From: Tubiluchus corallicola
Taxonomy: Eukaryota; Priapulida; Priapulimorpha; Priapulimorphida; Tubiluchidae
DNA length: 64,000 nt
Direction: 5' to 3'
Assembly (NCBI GenBank): GCA_030141605.1
Contig: JAQGDQ010001078.1
Span: 1-64,000, forward strand
Each line of letters opens with the position of its first letter. Position 1 is the stretch's first letter. Positions 13,353 to 26,370 of the stretch are shown piece by piece. The notes under the pieces are model-generated. The model was given only the letters and a program-made list of their open reading frames with translations. It did no database searches and was not told the DNA's origin. Both the position numbers and the translations under genes were made by a program.

Positions 13353-16300
13353 TTACAGAAAGTATCTTAACAATATTGTTTGCTTACGACGAATGCGTTG
13401 AATTTTAGATTTCATCGCATTCAGTCTATGTATTACATATTTCATGAAATCAGTCAATAATTCAACTTGTGATTCAGTGAGTGGTGTAGCTAAGCACATT
13501 TCCGGATCAGACCCAAAGTTGGGGCAACTGCTTGGATTCACGATGTTCACAGATCCAACTGCTGTGAATTCTTCTCTTCTCCAACTTAATAAGTCGCCAT
13601 TGATGTTGTAGCAAGTTTCATACATTGACTCTGAAAATCAGAAAACAAGTTTTTATCATTGATAACACTAAGTTTTTTAATAATCAGTATCTTAGATACT
13701 ACACGGATGCTAAAGTTCAGTTTTTATTGTTGCGAGTATTAAAGGGGGAATATCATGAAAATCAAACTTTTTGCATCTCACAGGAGACGCAATGGAGCTG
13801 TAGTCACGCCTCTCCCGGTGAAAAAATTAAACTAGCGCAGCTTTGCTGATGTACACGCAGCCTGTTGTGATACTGTCGTACACAACTGGGCTGGGTAGAG
13901 ATGTTGCTCATTGGAAACTAATTTTATATTTTATATTCTCCACTTTAGCATTTTGCCAAGTTTCACCTGTAATCCTGCAATTTCGCCACCAGAGGCGCAG
14001 ATGCAGATACATGCTCAATGTCGGCCTAATCAAATGCTCGTCTTGTGTATTCCCCCTTTAACAGTTTTAACTTAATATTGGCTACTAACCTTTAGTATAA
14101 TGCTAACATAAAGGACCACTTACGAATTTCAGTTGCACTCAGCGTTTGTTGTACTGAGAAGGTCACGTCTGTCAGACAACCAACGAAATAGTGATTAGGA
14201 TCAATCGAGGAGTCTGACAGTTGATTTTGTCCAGAAATTAGGCAACCACCAGATTGAACTGCCGTTCCATCACTCAGCCCAGTTCCTGAACCTGAAATGA
14301 ATTATCTAGATCATGCAAGTGTCAAGGTAATACAGTTTAAGGCTATCAAAGCGAGAAATGTTTTCTAAACTGTGACGTCACTCAGACGCAAACAACCTGA
14401 AGTGACGTCACACAAACAAAGTAATCGCAATCGCATGTATTATTAATCATAATATGTTATAATAATCATAACGTCACATTACTCTAAATCTGCCCTACCC
14501 TTTGCCATTTGTCCCTTTATCAAAAATATGTTTTTTTATTCGTAGAAAGCAGACATTTCTTGAATAGGTTTACTCACCAGCTAAAGCGCCATCAACATAA
14601 ATAGCTAAGTGTCCTCCACTGGATTGCCAAGTTGCGCAAAGAAAGTGCCACTCTGAATCTCTGATTGATTGAGTTCTGCGATTTAAAATATGAGAAGTTA
14701 TTTACACCAAGCAATTTAAACATTTTTTAGAAAAGAACAAAGTAAAAGCAAAACAAATTTGCCTGAATGTATGTCACTGTGTAATCTCAAGTGCAGGATA
14801 GTTTTATAATGCATGAGGTTGCGCGAGACTTTCAGCCATGTAATTGGTCTCTGTATGAACCAGCCCTTAGAAAAACAACAAATGCGAAAACTACAGTTCT
14901 AAGATTAGGGATCTAACCTGCACTGCCAGAAATACTTACAGAGTCACAACTGCGATATCACCATTTACAACCAAAATAAGTTCCACGCCGTCGAAATAGA
15001 ATAAAATGTCGGCTCCAAAATTCGCTGGAACTTCGTAGGAAAACAAACTCATTACGCTTGGCACTTCAGGAGCATTTGCTGGCTCTGCTTTCACCCACTA
15101 AAATGAAAATGTTCCCATTAATTGCAGTATGACGCCAACGATGACAGTGATAAATATAATGGGACAAGCTTACTACAACCACTACCACTGGTACTAGCAC
15201 TACCACCACCCCTAACACGACCACCACCACTAGCACGACCACGACCACCACCCCTAACACGACCACCACCACTTACACAACCACTACCACTACCACTACC
15301 ACCACCACTTACACAACCACTACCACTAGCACTACCACTACCACCACCACTTACACGACCACTACCACTAGCACTACCACTACCACCACCACTTACACAA
15401 CCACTACCACGACCACTACCACTAGCACTACCACTACCACCACCCCTAACACGACCACGACCACTACCACCACCCCTAACACGACCACGACCACCACCAC
15501 TAGCACTACCACTACCACTACCACCACCACTTACACGACCACTACCACTAGCACTACCACTAGCACTACCACTACCACCACCACTAGCACTACCACTACC
15601 ACCACCCCTAACACGACCACGACCACCACCACTAGCACTACCACCACCCCTAACACGACCACCACCACTAACACTACCACTACCAGTAGAAGTTCTACTA
15701 CACTAATGCTGCTCATAAATTTTAATAATTTATACCTGACAGTTCGTAAATTGTTCAATATCAGCACTAGGTGAAACGTTCCATTTCAGATGATCTGTGT
15801 GAGGTCCTTCACCAAATACAGCCATGAATCCATTAAGACTGTCGCATTCAACAAACTCAGCTAGATCAATAAAACATTTATTAGTCTATTTGGCAGGTTT
15901 AGTCAGTGATTCAATTAGTTTTTCAGTGTTTCAGTCAACTGCTACCGCTAGTACTTCTACTGCTGCTACTGCTACTACTGCTACTACTCCTGCTGCTACT
16001 GCTGTTGCTGCCACTACTACTCCTGCTGCTACTGGCATGTTGAGGCATGTTAAGCGCAACGCCATATTTCTCTGTTCCACTCCTAATTTAATGTCTGAAA
16101 ATTAGTTATAATTTGCAGTTTAAACAGTACCGCCACTGAAAAAAGAGGTCAAAATACCTTCAGTTAGTGTTCCAATAGCATCTTTGTCCAGCTTATGTGG
16201 TCTGACGTTTGACCGACCAGATTTTCTTTTTCTGCCATAGCCGCTTTGACCTAGAGGATTTGTTAAAATAGACAATATTTAGTCAAGACAGTCAGACGCC

Positions 16301-17099
16301 ATAGCTATTCAGTGTGGACCTGCAAAGACCATTGAGTAAGAGTTGTATGACAGTACCTTAATACATGGAAAAGAACAAGAAAAACGGCACCGGAAGTAGG
16401 TTTCAGAAAAATCGCCTTAGAAAAATTATATTACTTTACAGCATTTTTATGCGTATATCTTACTCGCACTGACAGGAATTTTAGTTTATTTTCATTTTAA
16501 ATCTCATTTTAAATTTTAAATAAAAATACAAATTACCTGGTGGATATGAATTTGACGTAGGAAATCTGCTTGGATACCGCTGAGGTTGCCGTCCAGCATG
16601 TCCTTGGTTGAAATGATATTGACAGTCTACGAAACCCACGTAAAACAGGTACAACGTCTAAAACACAAATCAATGTTGCATTATTTATGATTAGAAATTA
16701 GCGACATTAATGGTCACAGCAAAACAAAACCTTTGTATTGAGAAACATGTGAGCCTGCAGCTGTGCAAGTAAAAGCTAAGCCTATATTAGACTACATTAA
16801 TATCTCACAATATTTAAAACAGCTAATAATTGAATCATACGTTAAAAAGACATTATATCATATGCAACGACGAATACTTTTAAAACTTATTTTGTTTTAC
16901 AAGAAAAATCAGATTTTATTTTAAAGAATTGCTTACATATAAAAGCGCCAAACTTACCAGAAAATGATGGATCAACATAGTGTAGTTTCTGTGACAGAGA
17001 ACAACTCCAGTTGCTATCAGGTTTATTTTCAGTTTCTTTTATATACGAATTTCCGTTACGGCCCATTTCGTTAATCAGTGAAGCACTGCTGGTGCCCAT
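13353..17099 (-). CDS. Secreted-type pentraxin/LamG-like domain protein, 3' eight exons
   Basis: Exons, in transcript order: 16958-17099, 16537-16626, 16158-16250, 15736-15860, 14940-15097, 14578-14675, 14124-14291, 13353-13630. Junctions are GT..AG, phases match, and the total is 1152 nt (383 aa plus TAA) if the ATG at 17099 is used. The N-terminal part is low-complexity: CQYHFNQGHAGRQPQRYPSR, then QSGYGRKRKSGRS. The core from EFVECDSLNGFMAVFG to QQTLSATEI follows the pentraxin/LamG pattern: WVKAE, LFSYE, WHFLCATWQSSGG (pentraxin signature with its first His replaced by Phe), IYVDG, SGTGLSDG, and GGCLISGQNQ in the calcium-loop position with some acidic ligands lost. It ends in FVGCLTDVTF. 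A tail with CYNINGDLLSW and PSSCPNF follows, as in other invertebrate pentraxin-domain proteins. The family is mostly extracellular lectin-like. No signal peptide lies at 17099, so the true 5' end is probably upstream; the signal-peptide/EGF/collagen exons at 37.4-39.8 kb are candidates. Confidence 0.85.
15168..15705. repeat. ACCACC/ACTACC minisatellite in an intron of the pentraxin-like gene
   Basis: Degenerate 3- and 6-bp words (actaccactagc, accaccactta, cctaacacgacc) fill the intron between exons 15736-15860 and 14940-15097. The Pro/Leu/Arg frame on the plus strand is an artefact. Confidence 0.95.
15950..16035. repeat. (TGCTACTAC)n short tandem repeat
   Basis: Trinucleotide-type gctactact words in the next intron of the pentraxin-like gene. 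Confidence 0.8.
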
Positions 17100-17157
17100 T
17101 AGTCGTTACTGTGGGACATTAGTCGTTACTGTATGACATTAGTCGTTACTGTAGGAC
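17092..17157. repeat. Three copies of an 18-bp unit at the presumed start of the pentraxin-like gene
   Basis: attagtcgttactgtgggac repeats with a period of about 19 bp. The first copy abuts the ATG at 17099, so the choice of start or splice acceptor here is uncertain. Confidence 0.7.
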
Positions 17158-18620
17158 TTGTCAATTGTTTTGCTTCACCACTGAACAATTTTAAACTTAA
17201 TTGTTGCCGGCAAAGCACTTTGCTTGTAATATATGTGGATTTACCACTTACTTTAGTGGTTCTTGCTTACAATTTGGAAGTACATTATATGAGCATGTCG
17301 ATAATTATAGCACTTATTCTAAGAGAAGTCTACAATCGATAACCAACTACACCACTCAAAGAAAGCCTTCATTATTATCGATACGTATCCGCCATTACTT
17401 ACAAATTCATAATCATTTTGTTTTAATGATAATGGTACTACAGGGAAAATAATCCAAATGTTGTGCAATTGCATTATGTAGAAATTTATAATAACTCTGC
17501 TTTACGGAAAGCTGCTGATATTGTTAGTTGGTATTCATGTTTTACATAAAGTGATAAATTATTAGAAAAACCCTCTACCCTGTACAATTACAATGGAAAT
17601 AAGCTATTTAATGCTAATAACTCGTAAACCTGGTAGTTACTGAAATAGAGAGGCTCATCACCATCACCATGACCACCATTGACAAGCACCTCCTGCAGAA
17701 GTTGTCACCATTTTGTTGTCATCAATTGCAGTTATTTCAGCCAGATATTTCTCACACATGTATCCTCTTTGCTCGTCTTCTTGACTTTTACTCCGTTACA
17801 CGATGGATTCTTTTGATTGCAGTGCATTGCACATTGCACACTGTAAGCATAAATGACACGTAAATAATTGTGAGTGTCAAAGAAGATTTGAGCTTTTATT
17901 AGAACTAACACCCTGTTTGTAACTAATCAAGAAAAACAATTTTCACTGCAAAACCACCACTGCCATTATGTACCTAGCCTATGCATACCTTTTATTTTAA
18001 TATTGGAAGAGCCTACAGTATAGAAAATTATGCACTAATTACGTAAAATATAATAAAACGTATAATGTATAATTAAGCCAACGTAATGAATAAACAGATA
18101 TGTATTTTAGAAACAGATACAGTAACAGATAGCTAAGTGTTTGAAAATAAAGATAATGGAATTGAACTGCTTTGCACATTACGAGAAGGCTTATTTGGGT
18201 GTATAGATAGATTTTATACATTAAAATTATTATACTAAAAGTTCTGTTGTTTTAATAATAAATTAATAAGAACTTGTAATAAATAAACTGCAGTGTTTTG
18301 TTTACTTGCACTATGTGCTGTAATTACGTGTAACTATAATTCTCGTATTATTTTATATTGGCTCAGGAAATAGAAGAAAATAGTTTAACAAACATAATCG
18401 ACCGTAACATTTAACGTTAAACCCCAGAAATAAACCAAAAAAACCATAAATTTGATAACGGTAAGCGAGTCAACAATGGTAAACTAGCACATCACTGGTT
18501 TCTGTAACTAAAATTTTTAGTTTTAAGCATCATGAGAAAAATGAAAACGGCAGTCAATCAGACTCTCAGGTTACTACTAAATAAAATTGATTAGTAAATT
18601 ATACAATTTAAAGCAAATCT
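17158..18620. other. No gene seen; possible upstream region or intron of the pentraxin-like gene
   Basis: AT-rich. No exon with convincing phase and domain content was recognised. Confidence 0.45.
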
Positions 18621-18887
18621 TAAGCTGTAGGTCAAAACAATCTACTCTTTAAAATATTGAAAGGAAACATACTATGTTTTCAAAGATGACTTATGTGAAA
18701 CAATTATTATCACACAAACACAACGCCACTAGTGTTTCGCTCCTACATGCATTTCGCTATTCGCTAGTTAGACGGGCGCTATTGTCTGCATTTCGAAAAC
18801 GTTTTGCACAAAAAACAGGTGCTGTACCTCTCAGTTCAGATGTGTTAGTTTGTGACGAACTACACACGTTCGAGCAACAGCAGTAAC

Positions 18888-18966
18888 ACCAACAAAAACA
18901 ACTACAGCAACAACAACAAAAAACAACTACAACAACAACAGCAGCGACAAGAACAACAACAGCAAT
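18888..18966. repeat. CAA/ACA trinucleotide repeat
   Basis: Interrupted (caacaa)n, with no gene around it. Confidence 0.85.
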
Positions 18967-19059
18967 ATGCTTCTTTCAAAAGATTCCATTCACATACAAC
19001 GATATCAAGTTTAAAAGAAGAGAGGACGAGTTTCAGATACTACGCCATCTTCAAGACAT

Positions 19060-19190
19060 TTTATCACCAGATATACTAGAAAAGCTTTTCTGATATATAT
19101 CAGCTTTTCTGATTTATCACCAGATATACTAGAAAAGCTTTACTGGTGATACATTTTATCACCAGTAATACTAGAAAAGCTTTTCTGATA
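19060..19190. repeat. Three units of a 50-60 bp palindrome-rich repeat
   Basis: atcaccagatatactagaaa and aagcttttctgat recur three times. tatcaccagt and actggtgata make local inverted repeats. Confidence 0.7.
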
Positions 19191-19670
19191 ATTAAATATT
19201 AGATTAAAATCTTTATTAACAGCGGCCGAGCCAAACTATTGATTACGTCACAAACGAACACAATTTTCATGCAAACAGCAAAAATATTCCATGAGTGTGT
19301 TGCACATGTTTTCTAAAGCGAAAATTGAAGTACAGCGCTAGTGTAAGATATTCTGTGTGTTATACTAAAACTAGGTAAGTTTTAAGATAAAAATTCTATG
19401 TGCTCACGCATGAGCTGTCAAACGTGTGCAGTACGTCACAAACGAATACCACTGAACTGAGAGGTACAGAATCTGTTTTTTTATGCAAAACGTTTCAGAG
19501 GCAAAGGCGCTAGCGCCAGTCTAACTAGCGAATGGCGAAATGCAAGTAACAGCGAAGAACTAGTGACGCGGACGCGAAATTGTGTTTGTCTGGTAATACC
19601 GCGTGTGGCTTCACGTAAGTCACTTTTGAACAAAATGGCTTGTTTTCTTTCAATATTTTAAAGAGTAAAT

Positions 19671-20343
19671 CAGTGGTGTGCAACAGCATCTGACTAGCCG
19701 GGTCACATTAAACTTTCCCGCAATTCCTGCGGGCCACAGGCAGTTTGATCAAGGAGCCAAGTACAGTAGGACCTAATAACGATTTTTTTGCATCCGATTT
19801 GCGCACATTATTACTACTACACTCAAGAAACTATTTTAGAAGTTACTAAAATTTATATTAAAACCATATATTTCTACTTTCAGGACAGATAGTGGTAATT
19901 TTATTACAATGTATAATAGTAATGTGTATCACACAGTCTGTGTAGTACAGTGCATATTAATCTGTTTTGACTCGCTGTTGTTCTTCAATCTTCTTCTTTT
20001 TCTTATCCATGATTCTGATCTATAAGAACACTACATCTGATGAAACAGCCACTGATCCAGGCTTGTACTACTGAGCCCAAGCTGAAACTAAAATCTGGGA
20101 ATCCCCCTATATCAGGGGTGACCACACTTTTTCAGCTTGCTGGTTACTCACAAATTGATCTGCCATGTCGTCTTCTTGCTCATCATTTTTCTACCTGCTG
20201 TGACCAAGAAGACGACTAGGCAGATCAACAGCCTCGATAACAAAAGCCTAGAGATTGGCTGGTTGGTCATATAATTCATCGCCCGGGCCGCACTTTCATT
20301 AGGTTGACAAATCTCTCCGCGCGCCGCACTTTGCACACCCCTG
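19671..20343. mobile_element. Non-autonomous hAT element with 8-bp target duplication
   Basis: Starts CAGTGGTGTGCAA and ends TTGCACACCCCTG, inverted repeats with one mismatch over 13 bp. It is flanked by gagtaaat (19663-19670) and gagtagat (20344-20351), an 8-bp target duplication with one mismatch, as hAT elements make. There is no transposase inside. An internal inverted repeat (gatctgcc...cttcttg against caagaag...ggcagatc, near 20157-20225) can fold. It has inserted into an older TTAA-ended element. Confidence 0.75.
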
Positions 20344-20559
20344 GAGTAGATTGTTTTGACTTACAGTTTAAGATTGGGTCCGGTTTTCCTTTAATGTAGG
20401 TAGGTGGAAGGAGACGTGATAACGCCATTATAACTCAACGTAAGTAGGTGATTTAGTTATGATATCATTATCTGGCTTCAGGCTGGCTTCACACGTACGT
20501 GCCGGCAGCAGACGTCGCTTACAAGGGCACACAATTTACTCTGCAGGCTGTCATTCCCA

Positions 20560-21150
20560 AAATTCTCAAACTAATATATCATATAAGGTATGACCATCCC
20601 ACAAGTATAATTTACATGTCTGTTAAAACTCTTAAAGTGAAAGAAATATATGACATGTATCAGTATCATAATTCACTACTTCCACCAGCTTTTCAGTCAT
20701 ACTTTAGTCCAGTTTCAAATCAACATGATCATTTCACAAGGTATTCAGTCGGAAACTATGTAAATCTATACATGTAAAACTATGCATCAAAATATAATGC
20801 TATTAAAATATGGTCATCAATTCCGCGTGAAATGAAAACTCTTAATCTTTATCAATTTAAAAAAGCATCAAAGAATTACCTACTACAACGGTATAATTAA
20901 CTCACAATTTTACTCATCCTGATCTTAAGTTACTAACAAAACTTATTTTGTTCTAATGTACGTTATAACTGATGAAAATGTAATGTTAATTGTCAATTGT
21001 TTCACTTATCTGGAGGAGGACTCGAAAGCTCAATGCTCCTTCCTCCTCCTCACAGTAACTCGCTCGGTTTATATATTTTTTCAATGTTATATCAATTTGT
21101 ATGTTTGTGTTGCTGTGGAATAAATTCATAATTCATAATTCAATTTATTT
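20560..21150 (+). mobile_element. LINE 3' end (RT C-terminal tail plus 3' UTR)
   Basis: The plus strand reads VKEIYDMYQYHNSLLPPAFQ, then YFSP, NYASKYNAIKIWSSIP and YQFKKASKNYLL, interrupted by a TAA after YVNLYM. This is the well-known C-terminal tail of CR1/Jockey-type LINE reverse transcriptases. The 3' UTR ends in short ataattc/ttcataa repeats, a common LINE 3' terminus. The 5' part is absent (5' truncation). Confidence 0.75.
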
Positions 21151-22438
21151 TTGTCAATTTCTCTGTGAAATTCAGAGTTTCTGTGTTTGTTTGTCACAAA
21201 CTTCCTCGATCACTAAAACATAACTTTCCTCCAGATACCTATCAATTGTGAATTTGCAGGCTGCTTATACTTTTATATCGACGTCGGTATCAATATAAGG
21301 GATTTATTTCGTTTGACGGTTTGAATATTATTATTATCATTAACGTTTTTATTAAATTTGATAATTATATTGAGTTATGAACCGTCTATATTGTGCATTT
21401 TGCTGTATCTTAGGAAAGAACGAGTCACTCAGTACGTTGGGTTTATTTTACTGTTCACACTTAAATTTAGAAAAATATAACAAAGAAATTTACAAAGAAC
21501 TGCCTATGAAGCATAAATTTAAATAAACTGCCTCTGAATAGAAATTTCTAGGCGTGGTGGTTACCCTCATTCACTTGAAAATCATAACGTAACTGGGAGA
21601 CTTCGTAACTTTCCGTAAGCGCGTCGTGGCTTTCCGTAAGCGGACGCTGCTTAAACTAATTCAAACTTCTGCAGCTTACTTAGTGTTCACGCAAAAATAT
21701 TACAAAATTAGCTAATTACTTTTTTTGTAAAACATTATTAGACTTTTGATGAAGATTAACACTGCGCTTCTTTTCTTCAAGACGAATGACGTCATTGGAA
21801 GAAGAATGGGCATTGAAAATGGGAGCATTCAAGCATGAAGTGATCGCAACTTCAAAGTGATTTTACTAATTACACGAGGAGCTTATTGCAGTTTAGTTAC
21901 TAAATCCTTCTAACATTTTTTGCAAACATTGAAATACGCCTGACCTCCTAGAAGTGTTGACCTTTCCTTTAACAATAAAGTTGATTTAAACTGTAAACTC
22001 AGAATGTTCGTCTCTTTCTGTACAAGTTGGTTTTGCGATTCTTAAAAGTCAATAATCACTTACAGATCGATGCTTTCCAAAAACGCTTATCCTAGTCGTT
22101 ATGCAGAAAATAAAATTATGACAAAGTAAAAGAAGAAAGACTGACCAGCAAGATGGAAAGCAGAAGGTTTCTTCTCAAGTTACATGACGACTGCCCATCT
22201 TTAAAGCTATCATGAATCAAATTAGCACTAAAAGAAAGCAATGAGAAGTGAATTTACTCAAGGATGGATTTCAGGTAAAAAGATTCAGGCAAATTCAGCA
22301 TCACATCTTTAAATCTATATAATTGTTTTCAGAAAGTAGCTAAAGACCAGATAGTATATGTTTACTGCAGGTTAAACACAAAACATATCTGTATTGATAT
22401 ATATAATATTAGGTTTTCATGTTGTTTAACGTACGCGA
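21151..22438. other. No gene seen; element remnants
   Basis: tgacctttcctttaac near 21958 looks like another TTAAAGGA-type end facing the copy at 22439. Otherwise AT-rich, with no feature. Confidence 0.45.
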
Positions 22439-23213
22439 CATTAAAGGAAACGTCAAGCCTTCTAGGAGGTTAGGCTTATTTCAATGTTAGAAGGGTTTAG
22501 TAATAAAACTTCAATAAGCGCTAAGGGTAATTAGTAAAATCACTTTAGAGAAAACCCTAGCATAAAGAAAACTTTCCACTTACATAAAGCTTAAAAAGTT
22601 CGTTTTAAAATTTTATATTACTCGCTGTTTTTTGCATATTAGACTTGCGTCGGCAGTAACGCTGTGTAAGATCTGTAAATTTAAACTCCCGCGATGACCG
22701 TTTGACACAGCCATTTTGACGATGAATCATTTGAAAGAAGTTTTGATAACATTGTGTAAAGTTTGAAAAAAATAATCAGAGCATTCGTAGCGCACAAGTC
22801 ATTAACAAAATAAAATTTTAAATTACTGTATTTTGTCAATAAAATTAAAAATACGTTTTTGGTTAGCGAGTGGTGCACCCTGGAGGGTGAATCAGCTACA
22901 TTTTACCAATTGGTAAAAGCATTTTAATAATTAATATTTTTTCTTTCTACTTACATAAGTCTTTCTAGCAGGTAAGCGTAATATAACTTTGCATGGAAAG
23001 TTTTTGGAGCAGTTTAACATTTCCTTTTCTTCCCCTGATTTACGTTGTGCGTATATGACGTCATTTAATGGGGAGGATCGCGAGAAATTTAAAATGAAAA
23101 CAAACAAAAAATCCTTTCAACGCGAGTGCAATATACGCATAAAATTGCTATAAAGTCATATGATTTTCCTGAAACCTACTTTAGGCACCCCCTTTTCTTA
23201 TCCTTTAAACGAT
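22439..23213 (-). mobile_element. Dispersed element with TTAAAGGA-type ends, copy A
   Basis: Runs from ttaaaggaaacgtcaag to ttatcctttaaa. Internal landmarks are aataatcagagcattcgtag, aaaatacgtttttggttagc and gtgcaccctggaggg. The same landmarks occur inverted at 24361-25080 and directly at 30960-31130. The 65-aa frame inside has no recognisable domain. Confidence 0.6.
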
Positions 23214-23490
23214 AAACATACAAACAAGAGTGAAGGAAGAAACAAAATTATCCTTTCTTACCTTCAATGAGTTTGCTCCAAAAGTCTCGATGGTGAAAAA
23301 TCGAAATTCAGAAAAATCACGTTTTCTTATATACAACACCAATGACCTTAACGTTTCATGTATGCATACGTTGCATTTTAAATTTGTTAAGAACACCGCC
23401 AATTAATAAGTAAATAAATTACGACGCTGTAACTGGGAGTAAACAGGAACAGGAAAAACTTTTCCAAATTTATACCTTACGGCTGCTATG

Positions 23491-23549
23491 GTCACCTTGG
23501 TAACAGTCACCTTGGCAACAGTCACCTTGGCAACAGTCACCTTGGCAAC
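23491..23549. repeat. Four tandem 15-bp units containing RFX X-box-like sites
   Basis: GTCACCTTGG(T/C)AAC repeats at 23491, 23506, 23521 and 23536. Each unit fits the X-box pattern GTNRCC-(0-3)-RGYAAC. No gene start is recognised beside it. Confidence 0.85.
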
Positions 23550-24360
23550 ATTTCAAATATTAACAACCGTTATAGCAAATACAATTGGCAGAAGCAAATA
23601 TCTCTAACTTTTGTAAAAATATTAATGATAAATTAATCATAATAGTTATCAATCAAAGCAATTAGATATTCGTTTGTGCTGGTTGTATTATGTGATAGTT
23701 TTAGTGATATGTAAGTTTATAAGTTTTTTCCACTCTGCATCTAACAGTTATAATAAAAATACAGATAATTTCACTGAAGTAAATATAAATATAAATGCAA
23801 TATGATCCAGAAATTACAAAAGAGATTCCTATGCAGCATATGCATTTGCAAATTACATTACAGAGTAATTTTGATGCATACAGTCTGAGGCTAAAAGCAT
23901 AGCTTGGCAGGCCAAACTGTACGTGAAAATCTTAAAGAAGTGATTAATAATTGAAATAATAATAATATATACATAAAAGTGGGGGGGGGGGGGGGGTAGT
24001 GAATGAAAGATGAAATGGAGCGAGAACTAAGAAAAACTGTGATCATGATTATAAAGTGTTCAGTAACCTGTTGAGCATAGTCACGTTTTATTAAGATTAC
24101 TGTGGAAAAAGAATGCAGGTGATTACCATTATCAAACTGTGTTACTCTCAATATGTTACAATTCATTAGGTGTCCAGACTTAAACAGTTTGTGGACGTGA
24201 TACCGTTACAAATCAATAACAACGTATTAAATTCGGAGACCCGCAAGGCAGGTCTAGAACTTGTACATAAAACAGCAAACTAACTGTAAAACGTTTAACA
24301 AACAATTCAGTTTAATAATATTAAAAATGTTAAAATGTAGCATCCCTTATTTAATGTAGA

Positions 24361-25080
24361 TTAAAGGACAAGACAACGGGTACCTGAACTAGGTTTCAGA
24401 AAAATTGCCTTAAAAAATTATATTACTTTACAGCAATTTTATGCCTATATCGTATTCGCGTTGAAAGGATTTTTTGTTGCTTTCATTTAAAAATTTTTTT
24501 AACGCAGTGTTTTCCGACTGCGCCATTACATGACGTCATACACGCACAACGTAAATCAGGGGAAGCTGAAATGTTAAACTATGTCCCCAAAAATTTTCAT
24601 GCAAAGTTACGTTACTTAGCATTTCAATTACATGCTGGAAAGATTTAGATAACTAGAAAAATTAATTATTTAAAATGTTTTCACCGATTCGTAAAATGTC
24701 GCTGACTCACTCTCCAGGGTGCGCCACTCACTAACCAAAAAACGTATTTTTAATCTTATTGACAAGATACAGTAATTTAAAATTTTACTTAATGACCTGT
24801 GCACTACGAATGCTCTGATTATTTTTTCAAACTTTACTTAGTGTTACCTAAATTTGTCAAAACCTTATTATCAAAATGGCTGCGTCTTATGGTCATCGCG
24901 GGAGTTTAAATTTACATGCTTTATACAGCGTTACTGCCGACGCATGCCTTATATGCAAAAAGGCAGTATGTAAGTGGTATAAAATTTCAAGACAAATTTT
25001 TTAAGCTCTATATAAGTAGAGAGTTTTCTTGTGCTTTAAGCTAAACGTAAATTAATATCATTACACAGGAAACATGAAAA
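24361..25080 (+). mobile_element. Dispersed element with TTAAAGGA-type end, copy B (inverted to copy A)
   Basis: Starts ttaaaggacaagacaac. It carries ccagggtgcgccactcacta, aaaacgtatttttaatc, ctacgaatgctctgatt and atggtcatcgcgggag, the reverse complement of the landmarks in copy A. The aggtttcagaaaaattgcc segment also occurs at 16400-16440 in an intron of the pentraxin-like gene, a further partial copy. Confidence 0.6.
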
Positions 25081-25544
25081 TGGACCAAATTCGCCTTAGA
25101 ACCATGTGAGCAAGGTAACCCCCCCCTCTCAGAATGACACGTACTACTGTGTGAAGTAAAGGTTACCTTTAGATGTCCAAAAAGTGATAAATGCTGGCAT
25201 ACTCTCCTGCGAAGGTGCCTTGCAGTATTTACACAACTAAATGCGCATTTATTGACTGCAAAAATTGAACAGTGTGAGGTGAATTCAAAGTACTTTTTTT
25301 TTAACTTAATTTCAAATGGTTTTAGCTAAACACCAAAAATATTATTTCATTATTTGAAAAAATTGTAACTCACTAGAAGTACAGCTTCTTCAGACAAGAA
25401 AATGCTACATATCCTTACAGTTCTAATGATAGAATTGTATTCGTCTAGTGTCTTGTTTATGAAACAAAAAAGTAGCGCATGCGCATTCATAAACATTCGA
25501 GGCGTCTGCACTGCTCTACATAAACGAACACAGATTTATTACTG

Positions 25545-26370
25545 TGCACTTTTGATTTTTACCTGTGCATTTTGATTTTTTGCTTGCACTTTTAATTTTT
25601 TGCTGTGCACTTTTGATTTTTTGTTTGTACGTTTAATTTTTTTGCTGTGCATTTTTTATTTTTTGCTTTGCACGTTTAATTTTTTGCTGTGCACTTTTGA
25701 TTTTTTGCGTGCACTTTTGGTTTTTTGCTTGCACTTTTAATTTTTTGCTGTGCACTTTTGATTTTTTGTTTGTACGTTTAATTTTTTGCTGTGCATTTTT
25801 TATTTTTTGCTTTGCACGTTTCATTTTTTGCTGTGCACTTTTGATTTTTTGTTGTGCCCTTTTGATTTTTTGTTGTGCACTTTTGATTTTTTCCTGTGCA
25901 TTTTGATTTTTTGCTTGCACTTTTAATTTTTTGCTGTGCACTTTTGATTTTTTGTTTGTATGTTTAATTTTTTGCTGTGCACCTTTGATTTTTTGCTGTG
26001 CACTTTTGATTTTCTGCTGTGAACTTTTCATTTTTTGTTGTGCACTTTTGATTTTTTGTTGTGCACTTTTGATTTTTTGTTGTGCCCTTTTGATTTTTTG
26101 TTGTGCACTTTTGATTTTTTGTTGTGCACTTCTGATTTTTCACCGTTCACTTTTGACGTTTTCGCCGTGCACTTTTGATTTTTTGTTGTGCCCTTTTGAT
26201 TTTTTGTTGTGCATTTTTGATTTTTCGCCGTTCACTTTTGACGTTTTCGCCGTGCATTTTTGATTTTTTGTTGTACACTTTTGATTTTTTGTTGTACACT
26301 TTTGATTTTTTGTTGTGCACTTTTGATTTTTTGTTGTGTACATTTGATTTTTTTGCTATGGATTTTTCTC
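25545..26370. repeat. 21-bp minisatellite, about 38 units
   Basis: The unit tgtgcacttttgattttttgt repeats with many variants and some 19- or 20-bp units. Inside it, gtgcac is a 6-bp palindrome. Cys/Phe-rich plus frames and Lys/Gln-rich minus frames are artefacts. Confidence 0.95.

Noticed and set aside
15122-15767. Pro-rich protein in the ACC repeat
   Set aside because: Lies in an intron between two well-supported pentraxin-like exons and is explained by triplet repeats.
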